Part shown: piece by piece, positions 35,931 to 43,633 of the stretch
How the letters are laid out: each line of letters starts with the position of its first letter
How positions within the stretch are numbered: the first letter of the stretch is position 1
From: CAIKMD01 sp963729935
GTDB lineage: Bacteria > Pseudomonadota > Alphaproteobacteria > ATCC43930 > CGMCC-115725
Reading direction: 5' to 3'
NCBI GenBank assembly: GCA_963729935.1
Contig: CAVSPW010000002.1
Location: 248,001 to 312,000, forward strand
Length of the DNA stretch: 64,000 nt
Position numbers and translations under genes: made by a program
Notes under the pieces: generated by a model
The model's database searches: none
Told to the model about the DNA's origin: nothing
The model's input: only the letters and a program-made list of their open reading frames with translations

Positions 35931-36911
35931 ATGGCGAGCGTACTTTCCGAACCTTACTTCCATGACGAGCAAGCTGCGTTCGAGACACTTGAACGCATCG
36001 TGTGGCCGGACGGCCCACACTGCCCGCATTGTGGCGCGACTGACCGACTTAATCGCCTCGCCCAGCAGCGCACGAAGCCCAGCCAGAAGCATCCCGAGGG
36101 AAAGCCGGTTTATGGCCTCTGGAAGTGCTACCACTGCCGTAGGCAGTTCACGGTGCGTAAGGGGACGGTGTTCGAGGACAGCCCGATCCCGCTGCATATT
36201 TGGTTCCAGGCCGCACATCTGCTTTGCAGCAGCAAGAAGGGGATCAGCAGCAATCAACTTCACCGCGTCCTGGGCGTCACCCTCAAGACGGCGTGGTTCA
36301 TGTCTCACCGCCTGCGCGCCGCTATGGATGACGGCATGGTGCCCCCAATGGGCGGCGAAGGTGCGACGGTCGAGATCGACGAGACGTATATCGGTGGGAA
36401 GGCCACTAATCGGCACAAGCACCAGCGCGGGCGCGGTCGTGGCCGCGAGTTCCCCAAGGCTCCGGTTTTCGCCCTTGTCGAGCGCGGCGGGAAAGCCCGC
36501 GCCTTTCACGTGGCGGAAGTCTCCGGGGCGAACCTTCGCGCCATCGTGCAAGAGAATGTAACCAAAGGGACGACGATCTATTCGGACGACAACCATACGA
36601 CCCGCTTTTCGGCGCAAGGCTATCCGAACGACAGCGTGAACCATCGCGATGAGGAATACGTGCGCGGCGACGTTCACAGCAACACGGTCGAAAGCTACTT
36701 CGCCACGCTCAAGCGCGGGATCATGGGAACGTACCATCACGTAAGCGAACAGCATCTGCACCGTTATCTGGCGGAGTTTTCGTTCCGCCATAGCGAGCGC
36801 AAGGCGCTTGGCGTTGACGATCCGCAACGCGCGACGAAGGCGCTCAAGGGTATCGTCGGCAAGCGCCTCACTTATAGGTCAACTGACGGCGCAACACGGC
36901 GAGCCGATTAA
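35931..36911 (+). CDS. IS1595-family transposase (ISXO2-like)
   Basis: The 326-aa transposase has an N-terminal zinc-ribbon (CPHCG and CYHCR), then the ISXO2-like catalytic domain. The first Asp is in VEIDETYIGGK, the second in IYSDDNHTT, and the acidic residue of NTVESYFATLKRGIMG the third; HLHRYLAEFSFRHS follows. It is clearly related to the transposase of the adjacent element but differs throughout, including a basic insertion RHKHQRGRGRGRE. TGGGGTAGG lies upstream of the ATG. It appears intact. Confidence 0.95.
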   Translation: MASVLSEPYFHDEQAAFETLERIVWPDGPHCPHCGATDRLNRLAQQRTKPSQKHPEGKPVYGLWKCYHCRRQFTVRKGTVFEDSPIPLHIWFQAAHLLCSSKKGISSNQLHRVLGVTLKTAWFMSHRLRAAMDDGMVPPMGGEGATVEIDETYIGGKATNRHKHQRGRGRGREFPKAPVFALVERGGKARAFHVAEVSGANLRAIVQENVTKGTTIYSDDNHTTRFSAQGYPNDSVNHRDEEYVRGDVHSNTVESYFATLKRGIMGTYHHVSEQHLHRYLAEFSFRHSERKALGVDDPQRATKALKGIVGKRLTYRSTDGATRRAD

Positions 36912-37022
36912 GCGGCGTTCCGTTGGGACTCGTGAGCGGGAAGAATTGGAAGCCGGAGGCCAATTGGCTTTCGACTTCACGCGCCAGCTCAGGTAGAATC
37001 CTCGCCGACAACCGAGATTTCA

Positions 37023-37766
37023 GTGGCTGACACCAAAGAACTCCGTTTCCGGATCGACGCCTGGACGCCGGATACGCTGCCGATGGCGCGGCTTGCCGAA
37101 TATCTTGTGCAACTCGCGCAAGTGCTCGGCGAGGAAAGAGCCGTGCATCTAGTCCGCCTCGAAGAAGGCAGTATGGTCGCCGTGTCGAAGGTCGATGTTG
37201 AAGCACTTCCTAAGGTGCGCGCTCGCACCTTGTCGGTTCGGCGAGGCAATGCGCCTATCAGCGCGATACGTGCTTACAGAAGCATCAATAAAATGCTTCG
37301 CGACGACAATGGCGTGGGTGTTATCCAAGAGGATGGTGCGGAAATCATCCGGTTCCCCGGCCGCGAAGAGTCCGAAGAAAAATATAACGCGGTAACACAG
37401 CAAGGTTCTATTGATGGCGAAGTCGTGCGCGTCGGTGGCATCAATAAGATGGTGCCCATCATGCTGCAAGCCGAAGGCAAAACGATTCCGAATTGTTGGG
37501 CAACTCGTGAAATCGCGAAACAACTGGGGAGCCACCTTTTCGAGCCAGTGCGGTTGTTTGGTACGGGCCGATGGGAACGCACCGTCAACGGGACATGGAA
37601 CCTCGACGCGTTTCGCGTTGATCGCTTCGACTCGCTGAATGACGAGCCTTTATCGAGTGTGCTTACGTCGCTCCGGGCATTGGGCGGTGATTGGGGAGAT
37701 GCTGCGCTAGAAGATTTGGACGAACTTCGGCACGGCCCGAGCGAGAAGCCGAATGGTGGTCTTTGA
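37023..37766 (+). CDS. IS1595 passenger: 247-aa partner of the PIN-domain protein
   Basis: The soluble protein starts at GTG 37023 (VADTKELRF). It contains MARLAEYLVQLAQVLGEE near residue 20, RLEEGSMVAVSKVD near 45, KVRARTLSVRRGNAPISAIR near 65 and the C-terminal VRLFGTGRWERTVNGTW. I do not know a named family. Its last 14 bases overlap the start of the PIN gene, so the two are translated in tandem, as in many two-component toxin-antitoxin loci. At 247 aa it is much larger than a VapB antitoxin. The gap 36912-37022 before it holds no convincing gene. Confidence 0.7.
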   Translation: MADTKELRFRIDAWTPDTLPMARLAEYLVQLAQVLGEERAVHLVRLEEGSMVAVSKVDVEALPKVRARTLSVRRGNAPISAIRAYRSINKMLRDDNGVGVIQEDGAEIIRFPGREESEEKYNAVTQQGSIDGEVVRVGGINKMVPIMLQAEGKTIPNCWATREIAKQLGSHLFEPVRLFGTGRWERTVNGTWNLDAFRVDRFDSLNDEPLSSVLTSLRALGGDWGDAALEDLDELRHGPSEKPNGGL

Positions 37767-38388
37767 TGCCGCCCACCTTTTGTTGCTTATCAACCCCGCT
37801 ACCGGGAAGCCCCTCGATTTCGAAGGCAAGCCAGTCGAGCGCGTCGAAGAGCGCATAGCTCATCTAATCGGACATCTCGAACGCGCGAAAATAAAAATCA
37901 TCGTCCCGACGCCCGCGCTCGCGGAATTACTCGTGAATGCCGGGAAACCCGGTCCCGAGATTATCGAGATGTTCAATAAATCTGCGGTCTTTCGTATCGT
38001 GCCGTTCGATACGCTCGCCGCGATTGAAGTGGCCGCGGTGACGCGCGCAGCAAAAGCGGCCGGCGATAAACGTGGCGGTCTTGCTGGGACATGGGCAAAG
38101 GTCAAATATGACCGGCAAATCGTCGCGATTGCAAAGGTCGCTCAAGCGACGATGATTTATTCAGACGATGACGATATTCGGCGACTTGCCGAAAATGCAA
38201 ACATACCCGTTACGCGCGTTGCCGAATTGCCGTTGCCGCCTGATAAAAAGGGGGCAGAGCACCCAGAGTCTAGCCCGCAACGTGATTTATTCGCGGCCAA
38301 CTCAGAGGAAGCGACAGACGATGCCGCGCTCGATTTCCCGAAGGAAGAATCCGGTGGAGAAGAAGAGCCAGAACCAGAGCCAGCGTGA
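37753..38388 (+). CDS. IS1595 passenger: PIN-domain protein, putative ribonuclease
   Basis: The 211-aa protein has the acidic quartet of the PIN nuclease fold at suitable spacing: D5 in VVFDAAHLL, E58 in TPALAELL, D120 in KVKYDRQIVAIAKV and D138-D141 in IYSDDDDIRRLA. PIN proteins are metal-dependent RNases, and many are VapC-type toxins. The C-terminal 60 residues are a low-complexity acidic tail (GGEEEPEPEPA), unusual for VapC, which is about 130 aa. Its ATG lies inside the end of the preceding gene. Whether it is a toxin here is inference from fold and coupling. Confidence 0.78.
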   Translation: MVVFDAAHLLLLINPATGKPLDFEGKPVERVEERIAHLIGHLERAKIKIIVPTPALAELLVNAGKPGPEIIEMFNKSAVFRIVPFDTLAAIEVAAVTRAAKAAGDKRGGLAGTWAKVKYDRQIVAIAKVAQATMIYSDDDDIRRLAENANIPVTRVAELPLPPDKKGAEHPESSPQRDLFAANSEEATDDAALDFPKEESGGEEEPEPEPA

Positions 38389-38515
38389 CCGCTTCGCCGA
38401 AGCCGCGCGCGAGATTGAGTGCGACGACGATAAAGACCGTTTCGAGCGGCGGCTAAAAAAGATCGCGAAGCAGAAGCCGCAATCGTCGAACAAGGCAACT
38501 TCGCATCGTGGCTGA
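38321..38515 (+). CDS. IS1595 passenger: 64-aa basic helical protein
   Basis: The small protein has a basic N-terminus and a helix-forming core, RDRFAEAAREIECDDDKDRF, followed by RRLKKIAKQKP. The core is paralogous to that of the small gene at 39276-39443 (SRRFIDMARETEAEGSKKDF then ERAFKKIVGEK). It overlaps the 3' end of the PIN gene by 68 bases in another frame; AGAGGA lies 11 bases upstream. The repeated occurrence of this core in one element supports both being real. Confidence 0.55.
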   Translation: MPRSISRRKNPVEKKSQNQSQRDRFAEAAREIECDDDKDRFERRLKKIAKQKPQSSNKATSHRG

Positions 38516-38936
38516 CGATGACGGAGCCGAGAGGCAGCTTCGCGAGCAATTAGCCGTTGATCGGTCACTGGCGAAGCGTGCAAAAGCGACGCGACGCAAA
38601 TACGAGAAAGCACTAACAAAACTGTGGGTCGCCAATGGCGGTGGTGCCGTCGTCACTATCGGATTTCTTGGGTCCGATGCTGGTCGCGCTGCGTCATCTT
38701 GGCCGCTCTTTTTCTTTTTGACCGGGCTGGTCTGCCTTGGCCTTGGGATGCTATTCGAGCTTGCTTCGGAATGGGTCAACCTCCACGCGAACCAGCACGC
38801 AACTCGACTACTCGGCTTTCGGTCAGAATTCGCCAAATCTCCGCTCCAGCGTGCGTGTCGAGTCGCGAGTGGCATGCTAACTTTTCAACGGTGGTGGCGA
38901 TCACCACCTAAGTTAACTCCCTACGTCAGGTCATAA
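38508..38936 (+). CDS. IS1595 passenger: 142-aa membrane protein
   Basis: The protein begins at GTG 38508, overlapping the previous gene end. An N-terminal charged helix (RQLREQLAVDRSLAKRAKAT) is followed by two hydrophobic segments (LWVANGGGAVVTIGFLG and PLFFFLTGLVCLGLGMLFEL, residues about 40-90) and a basic C-terminus. It is probably a two-pass inner-membrane protein. The family is not recognised. It reads in the same direction as the PIN pair and may belong to the same transcript. Confidence 0.55.
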   Translation: MADDDGAERQLREQLAVDRSLAKRAKATRRKYEKALTKLWVANGGGAVVTIGFLGSDAGRAASSWPLFFFLTGLVCLGLGMLFELASEWVNLHANQHATRLLGFRSEFAKSPLQRACRVASGMLTFQRWWRSPPKLTPYVRS

Positions 38937-38951
38937 TAACGTCGGAAGTGA

Positions 38952-38986
38952 GCGGAAATGGGAACTCACCAGTTCCCATTTTCCGC
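38952..38986 (+). other. long imperfect hairpin in passenger intergenic region
   Basis: GCGGAAATGGGAACT (38952-38966) pairs with 38971-38986 around CACC, with one bulged base. It follows the 142-aa membrane protein gene by 15 bases. The downstream sequence is not T-rich, so termination would be inefficient. The rest of the 38987-39275 gap holds no gene that I can support, although AAAAAAAGGAGG near 39145 is a striking purine run. Confidence 0.6.
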
Positions 38987-39275
38987 GCCGAAGGCGCGTG
39001 TACGATGAAACGTGCACGACCTTCGGCCGGTTCGGGAAAAACATCCCTACCTCCATCTTTCGCGCCGGGATTGAGCCCGGCTTCTCCGAGACGCGCGATG
39101 CGCCTCGCGCCGTCAAAGGCGCACGCGCATCGCTCGGAGCGAAAAAAAGGAGGCGGTGATCGCCACCGATTTCGGTATGTCAGAGATTCGGAAAGTTGTC
39201 TACCTGGGGATCATGGGGAAAACGGGGGCGAACTCGCGGCCACTTGTGCGCTATCAACGCGTAAGACATATTGTA

Positions 39276-39443
39276 ATGCCAATGCCCCGCAAACCCGCAC
39301 CGCCGCGCGACGATCCTGAGCAGTCGAGGCGCTTCATTGACATGGCACGCGAGACCGAGGCGGAAGGCTCGAAAAAGGACTTCGAGCGCGCTTTTAAAAA
39401 GATCGTGGGTGAGAAAGCGAAGCAGACGAAGCCGATCAGATGA
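39276..39443 (+). CDS. IS1595 passenger: 55-aa basic helical protein (paralogue)
   Basis: The product has a proline-rich start (PMPRKPAPPRDDPEQ) and a core SRRFIDMARETEAEGSKKDF followed by FKKIVGEKA, matching the small protein at 38321-38515. Small proteins of this type accompany prophage and integrative-element genes in alphaproteobacteria in my recollection, with no known function. The start is uncertain: ATGs at 39276 and 39282 are both possible, and a GTG at 39156 would add 40 residues. It overlaps the next gene by 4 bases. Confidence 0.58.
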   Translation: MPMPRKPAPPRDDPEQSRRFIDMARETEAEGSKKDFERAFKKIVGEKAKQTKPIR

Positions 39444-39682
39444 ACCCGTATACGAAGGCTGCGGTGATTGCGGCGGTTGTTGTCGGGGCGTGGTGGTTGG
39501 TCCTACGCCCAATTATTAACGCTATTATCGATCTCTACCGCTCGCCCTTCGGCCGCGAAGTTCGCGCAGCGTGGCCAAATATAAAACTAGCCCTCAGAGA
39601 GCCGTATGAGTTTTACCAACTCATAAGCACTATCCACACTCTACGGTGGCTCACGGGATCGACACGCAAAAGACGACGCTGA
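39440..39682 (+). CDS. IS1595 passenger: 80-aa membrane-anchored protein
   Basis: The start ATG overlaps the previous stop codon (ATGA). One N-terminal hydrophobic segment (AAVIAAVVVGAWWLVLRPII) is followed by a basic soluble part ending GSTRKRRR. It is the last passenger gene, ending 39 bases before the right end of the element. No function is assigned. Coupling to the preceding small helical protein suggests they act together. Confidence 0.58.
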   Translation: MNPYTKAAVIAAVVVGAWWLVLRPIINAIIDLYRSPFGREVRAAWPNIKLALREPYEFYQLISTIHTLRWLTGSTRKRRR

Positions 39683-39721
39683 CAAGATTTAGTCGTTGGT
39701 GTCGCGAAGTGTAACGTCGCC

Positions 39722-39729
39722 ATCCGGAT
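39722..39729. repeat. target-site repeat ATCCGGAT, copy 3
   Basis: This copy borders the right end of the second element and is followed by TTGGTCAAG, the right-hand continuation of the interrupted intergenic repeat. The remaining bases to 39857 form the 3' flank of the chemoreceptor gene and hold no other feature that I recognise. Confidence 0.88.
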
Positions 39730-39857
39730 TGGTCAAGAACAAAATAGGAATGCGGCAGAATTCCGCCACCGCAATGCCGATGGTCCGGCAGCGGCGGCGC
39801 GATTTCCCCGGCTCCGGAATCGCGTCTCCGGCAGACCGCACCGGCCTTAACCGGAAC

Positions 39858-41546
39858 TCAGGCGGCCTTGACGCCCGATAGGAAGGTGTCCACCTCGCGC
39901 GAGAGCGTCTGCGCTTGCTGCGTCAGGCCGCCGGCCGCGTCGAGCACTTGGTTGGCCGCCGCACCCGCCGCAGCCGAGGCGTCCTTCACGCGCACGATAT
40001 TGCTCGCGACCTCATGCGTGCCTTGCGCCGCCTGCTGCACGTTGCGCGCGATTTCGTGGGTCGCCGAACCCTGCTGCTCGACCGCCGCGCTGATCGCCGT
40101 CGCGATCGCCGCGATCTCGCCGATGGTTTGCGCGATGCCGCGGATGGCGTCGACCGCCTGTTTGGTACTGTCCTGGATCTGGCCGATCTGACCCGAGATC
40201 TCGTCCGTCGCCTTGGCCGTCTGATTGGCGAGCGCCTTCACCTCCGAGGCAACCACCGCGAAGCCCTTGCCCGCCTCGCCGGCGCGCGCCGCTTCGATAG
40301 TCGCGTTGAGGGCCAGAAGATTGGTCTGACTCGCGATGCTCTGGATGAGCGTCACCACTTCGCCGATCTTCTGCGCGCCGACGGCCAATTCCTGCACCGT
40401 CGCGTCTGTGCGTTTGGCGTCCTCGACCGCCTTCATCGCGATCTTCGAGGATTGCGCCACTTGACGGCCGATCTCCTGGATCGAGGAGGACAATTCTTCC
40501 GACGCGGTCGCCACGGTCTCGACATTGGCCGAGGCCTGCTCGGTCGCCGAGGCAACGGTCATCGATTGCTTGCTGGTCTCCTCGGCGGTCGAGCTCATCG
40601 AGCGCGCCGTCGATTCCATCTCGGTCGCCGCCGAAGAAAGCGTGCCGACAAGTTCGCGCACCTTGGCCTCGAAATTCCGGGTCAGCATGTCGAGCGCTTG
40701 CGCGCGCTTGGCCTTTATCTGGCGTTCGCTGTCCTTTTCGGCCGCCAGGCGGTCGGCTTCGATCATGTTGTCCTTGAAGAACTGCACCGCGTCCGCCATC
40801 GCGCCGATCTCGTCCTTGCGACCGACGCCGACGATTTCGGTTTTGAGATCATGACCCGCGAGACGCTTCATGGCTTCGGTCATGGCCGTGATCGGCCTCG
40901 AGACACCCGCGATGATCATGAGGGCAACCGTGACGCACAGCACGCTGACGAGGAGGAGCGCGCCGATGATCCAGATGCGCGACGCCTCGTAGATCGCGGC
41001 GCCGGCGCTCGCGACCCGGTTGCCTTCTTGGGCGTTGAGATCGAGATCGGCCGAGATCGCGTCTCGGTATTGGCCCAGATCCTTGATCATCTCGCCGGAA
41101 TAGATCGGGCCGATCTTGTCCTGATTGCCCTTTTGCACCATGTCGACGACCTGGCCCCATTTGAGCCAATAGGCGTTCCAGCTGCTGTTCATGGTGTCGG
41201 CCAGACGCTGCTCCGTCGGATCCTTGGGCATCGCCTGATATTCGCGCCAGGCCTTGTCGCGTATATCGACCGTCGCTTGGAGAACCTTCGCCGAGTTCTG
41301 CCGCGCTTTATCGTCGGGCTGCATCAGCCAGGTATTCTGGTTGGCACGGATGCGCTCGCTCGACATCGCTATCTGGCCGATGACGCGCAGCGAGGGAACC
41401 CAATTGTCGCGTAGATCGGCGGCCGCGCTGTCGACGGCGCTCAACCGGTCGATCGTGAAGACACCGAGCAGGTCGCACATGACGAGCACGACGACGAAAG
41501 CGCTCAGCACCTTGGCGCGAATAGAGAGGTTCTTGAAAAAGCCCAC
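39858..41546 (-). CDS. methyl-accepting chemotaxis protein
   Basis: The 562-aa chemoreceptor has an N-terminal membrane helix (residues about 10-30) and a periplasmic four-helix-bundle sensor (about 35-185; DNWVPSLRVIGQIAMSSERI). A second membrane helix (about 193-213) leads into a HAMP domain. The cytoplasmic signalling domain has the hairpin tip region IQSIASQTNLLALNATIEAA and AGEAGKGFAVVASEVKALAN. It should signal through CheW/CheA. No che genes are near, so it is an orphan receptor with unknown ligand. Its natural terminator was separated from it by the IS insertions. The gap 41547-41808 holds only its upstream region. Confidence 0.96.
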   Translation of the reverse strand: MGFFKNLSIRAKVLSAFVVVLVMCDLLGVFTIDRLSAVDSAAADLRDNWVPSLRVIGQIAMSSERIRANQNTWLMQPDDKARQNSAKVLQATVDIRDKAWREYQAMPKDPTEQRLADTMNSSWNAYWLKWGQVVDMVQKGNQDKIGPIYSGEMIKDLGQYRDAISADLDLNAQEGNRVASAGAAIYEASRIWIIGALLLVSVLCVTVALMIIAGVSRPITAMTEAMKRLAGHDLKTEIVGVGRKDEIGAMADAVQFFKDNMIEADRLAAEKDSERQIKAKRAQALDMLTRNFEAKVRELVGTLSSAATEMESTARSMSSTAEETSKQSMTVASATEQASANVETVATASEELSSSIQEIGRQVAQSSKIAMKAVEDAKRTDATVQELAVGAQKIGEVVTLIQSIASQTNLLALNATIEAARAGEAGKGFAVVASEVKALANQTAKATDEISGQIGQIQDSTKQAVDAIRGIAQTIGEIAAIATAISAAVEQQGSATHEIARNVQQAAQGTHEVASNIVRVKDASAAAGAAANQVLDAAGGLTQQAQTLSREVDTFLSGVKAA

Positions 41547-41808
41547 GATGCGGTTCCCCTAAGCTGTAGAATGGTCTCGCTGGGACGCGATCATAAAGTG
41601 TGGCCTCTAAGGAAAATTTAATTCGGGTTGTCGGCGCATCGCTAATCGGCGCTAACCATCGTCGCGCGCGAGTGCGCCGCCCAGATTTTCTCGTGTTCGA
41701 GATTGGGCGGGAGAAAGCGCGCAACAGCGGTGACGCGCCGGAGATCACGCAAGCGCCCCGGCATGCCTGACGGGCGCGTCCCGCTTGGCATTTGGAAAAA
41801 ACGGGGCA

Positions 41809-42369
41809 TCAATTGCCGCCCTTCTTGACGAGGCGCAAGAGCCGCTCGCGCAACACCTCGCGCGGATCCTTGCCGTCGATCGCGAGATCGGAAGGCACCG
41901 CTCGCGCCTTTTGATCGAACAGGCCGAGATGCCGGGCGAGCGCATCGAGCGCCGCTTTCTTGTCGTGCAGCCGCAATCGTGCGGCCTTGCCGTTGCTGCC
42001 CGGCGGCTCGATATCCGCGATCGCGCCCGCGTCCCAATCGCTCAACGATTCCTTCGGCCGCAATGTGACATCGCCATCGGAGCCCCAATCGAGAAAATGC
42101 CTGATATCGGCAAAGGCAATGCGCGCATATCCCTCGATCACGCGATCGGCGGTGACGCGCGTCTCCTCCTTGCGGGCCGCGAGCGCGGGCTCCATCGCGG
42201 CGGCGATCGCAGGATGGCGCAACAGCCGCGCCGCCATCGCTTGCGCTTTGCCGGGCGTGTAGCCAGCGCGGACCGCCGCCTCCTCGGCGTTGAGATCGAC
42301 CGGATATTCCGCAGCGAAGCGCCGCTGGCGCGGCGTCAGGCGCGCGCGTTTCTTCGGATCATCGCTCAT
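41809..42369 (-). CDS. terminase small subunit-like protein (copy 1)
   Basis: The 186-aa protein matches phage terminase small subunits, which recognise packaging sites in DNA. The N-terminal helix-turn-helix region is TPRQRRFAAEYPVDLNAEEA followed by VRAGYTPGKAQAMAARLLRHPAI, and then VIEGYARIAFADIRHFLDWG, as in the XtmA/Terminase_2 group. The C-terminus KKAALDALARHLGLFDQKA is also typical. It lies next to a similar gene, with no portal or capsid gene near. It may have been retained as a DNA-binding protein. The nearest terminase large subunit, at 31.7 kb, is truncated. Confidence 0.85.
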   Translation of the reverse strand: MSDDPKKRARLTPRQRRFAAEYPVDLNAEEAAVRAGYTPGKAQAMAARLLRHPAIAAAMEPALAARKEETRVTADRVIEGYARIAFADIRHFLDWGSDGDVTLRPKESLSDWDAGAIADIEPPGSNGKAARLRLHDKKAALDALARHLGLFDQKARAVPSDLAIDGKDPREVLRERLLRLVKKGGN

Positions 42370-42397
42370 GAGAAGCCCTCATTCGGACCGAGCCCGA

Positions 42398-42859
42398 TCA
42401 GGCCTGCGGAGCCGTGCCGCGTTCCGGCTCGACGAGATTGAGCCCGAGGATCCGGGCCAGGCATTCGAGCGCCTTACGCTTATCGAAGCTGTCGCGCGAC
42501 AAGCCCGTCGGGCGCTGGCCGGTGAGATCGCCGATGAAGGCGATGGCGGCGGCGGTGTCGTCGGGCAGCTCCGTGCCTTGGGCGAAAAACTCGCCGTCCG
42601 CGCCCCAATCGGCGACGAGCCGCAGATCGGCGAAGGCGATGCGCGCATATTCCTCGATCACGCGCTCGACGGTGATGCCGCACCGCTGCGCGCGCTCGGC
42701 CATGGCGAGGCGGACGGCGTCGGCGATTTCGGGCCGGCGTAACAACGCCGAAGCGTGCGCCCGCGCATGGCGCGGCGCATAGCCGGCTCGGATTGCCGCC
42801 GCCTTGGCATCGAGATCGATCAGGTATTCGAGGACGAAGAATGTCTGTCGCGGCGTCAT
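42398..42859 (-). CDS. terminase small subunit-like protein (copy 2)
   Basis: This 153-aa protein is paralogous to its downstream neighbour. It shares TPRQTFFVLEYLIDLDAKAA, IRAGYAPRHARAHASALLRR, VIEEYARIAFADLRLVADWG and KALECLARILGLNLVEPE. GAGGGA is suitably placed before the ATG at 42859, which avoids a longer in-frame reading through the terminators. The two copies are 28 bases apart. Tandem orphan small subunits without a packaging ATPase beside them are a decayed or domesticated prophage feature. Confidence 0.83.
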   Translation of the reverse strand: MTPRQTFFVLEYLIDLDAKAAAIRAGYAPRHARAHASALLRRPEIADAVRLAMAERAQRCGITVERVIEEYARIAFADLRLVADWGADGEFFAQGTELPDDTAAAIAFIGDLTGQRPTGLSRDSFDKRKALECLARILGLNLVEPERGTAPQA

Positions 42860-42876
42860 AGGGATTCCCTCTTGCA

Positions 42877-42945
42877 AAGAAAAACCCGGCACTTTGGCCG
42901 GGTTTGGTGGTGGATCGATAAAAAAGCCCGGCGCGAAGGCCGGGC
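42877..42945 (-). terminator. two tandem intrinsic terminators
   Basis: Hairpin one uses GCCCGGC (42926-42932) and GCCGGGC (42939-42945), followed on the minus strand by TTTTTTAT. Hairpin two uses AACCCGGC (42883-42890) and GCCGGGTT (42897-42904), followed by TTTCTTTGC. Together they should stop transcripts from the SPOR-domain lipoprotein gene completely before the terminase-like genes. Confidence 0.88.
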
Positions 42946-42974
42946 CCTGAGGTCTCAACGCGGGCCGCAGCGCT

Positions 42975-43505
42975 TCAGCCGCGTGCCGGTTTCAACGCGG
43001 GCGCGTCGGCGACAAGTTTTTCTTTGAGTCTCGCCGCGTCGGGCGGCGACAAGGGGCCGGCGATGACGCGGTGGAAATGTTTGCCATGCACCAAGGCCGG
43101 CACGATCGCAGGATGATAAGCGGCATAGCGCGCGCGCATGTGCTCGGCATTGCTCGTCTCGAGAAAACTGCCGATGACGACGTAGCGCTCGCGTGGCGGC
43201 GGCGCGGTTTCCGCTACGGCCGAGACCGGCGCCGCGGCGCCCCCTTGGGCTACAGCCACGTTTTTCGGTTCGGCCGGCTTGGACGGCGTGTCGACGCAGA
43301 TCGGCTTTTCCTGGAGGATGCGGATGAAGGAGCAATCGCTGCGCGCGATGGCGGAATAGGCGTGATCGGTCACCGTCTTGCCGGTCGCGGCATAGCTCAC
43401 GACATCGGCCGAATAGGATGCGACCACCAGCACCGGGGGCATCGCGCAACCACCCAGAACCGGGATGGCGACAAGAAGCGTGATAGACGACCAGGCTTTG
43501 CGCAT
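42975..43505 (-). CDS. SPOR-domain lipoprotein
   Basis: The 176-aa protein has a lipoprotein signal peptide with lipobox VLGGC (Cys near residue 20), a middle region with two cysteines (RSDCSF and KPICVD) and a C-terminal SPOR-like domain. The SPOR-like part is seen as YVVIGSFLETSNAEHMRARY and then HRVIAGPLSPPDAARLKEKL. SPOR domains bind denuded peptidoglycan at the division septum. The gene lies between two terminator clusters and downstream of rlpA, which also often carries SPOR domains; a cell-wall role fits. Confidence 0.82.
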   Translation of the reverse strand: MRKAWSSITLLVAIPVLGGCAMPPVLVVASYSADVVSYAATGKTVTDHAYSAIARSDCSFIRILQEKPICVDTPSKPAEPKNVAVAQGGAAAPVSAVAETAPPPRERYVVIGSFLETSNAEHMRARYAAYHPAIVPALVHGKHFHRVIAGPLSPPDAARLKEKLVADAPALKPARG

Positions 43506-43633
43506 CGATCCGCCATGGCAATTTAGAACGCAATTTCAAATGAATACGGTTTCAAAAGCAAGCAAATTAAGAAGACTCTGGGCCAAGTCACCGATAAAAA
43601 ACCCATTGCAGGCGCGCGAGCGCCGCTCGCGGG

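Larger units (their letters stand above)
35863..39721 (+). mobile_element. second IS1595-family element with passenger genes, 3859 bp
   Basis: The left end reads GGGAATATTATATTTGACAA and the right end, read inward, GGCGACGTTACACTTCGCGA. They agree at 13 of 24 positions, so the repeats are more diverged than in the first element. Both ends abut ATCCGGAT. A transposase gene lies next to the left end, and six further plus-strand genes fill the rest, including a PIN-domain gene with a coupled partner. The weak end match leaves open that the right end came from a related element. The passengers are visibly less GC-rich than the chromosome. Confidence 0.82.

Noticed and set aside
35863..39721. A third IS1595 element inside the second one
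   Set aside because: The two ends of the second element differ more than expected, but I found no third transposase fragment and no fourth ATCCGGAT within it.
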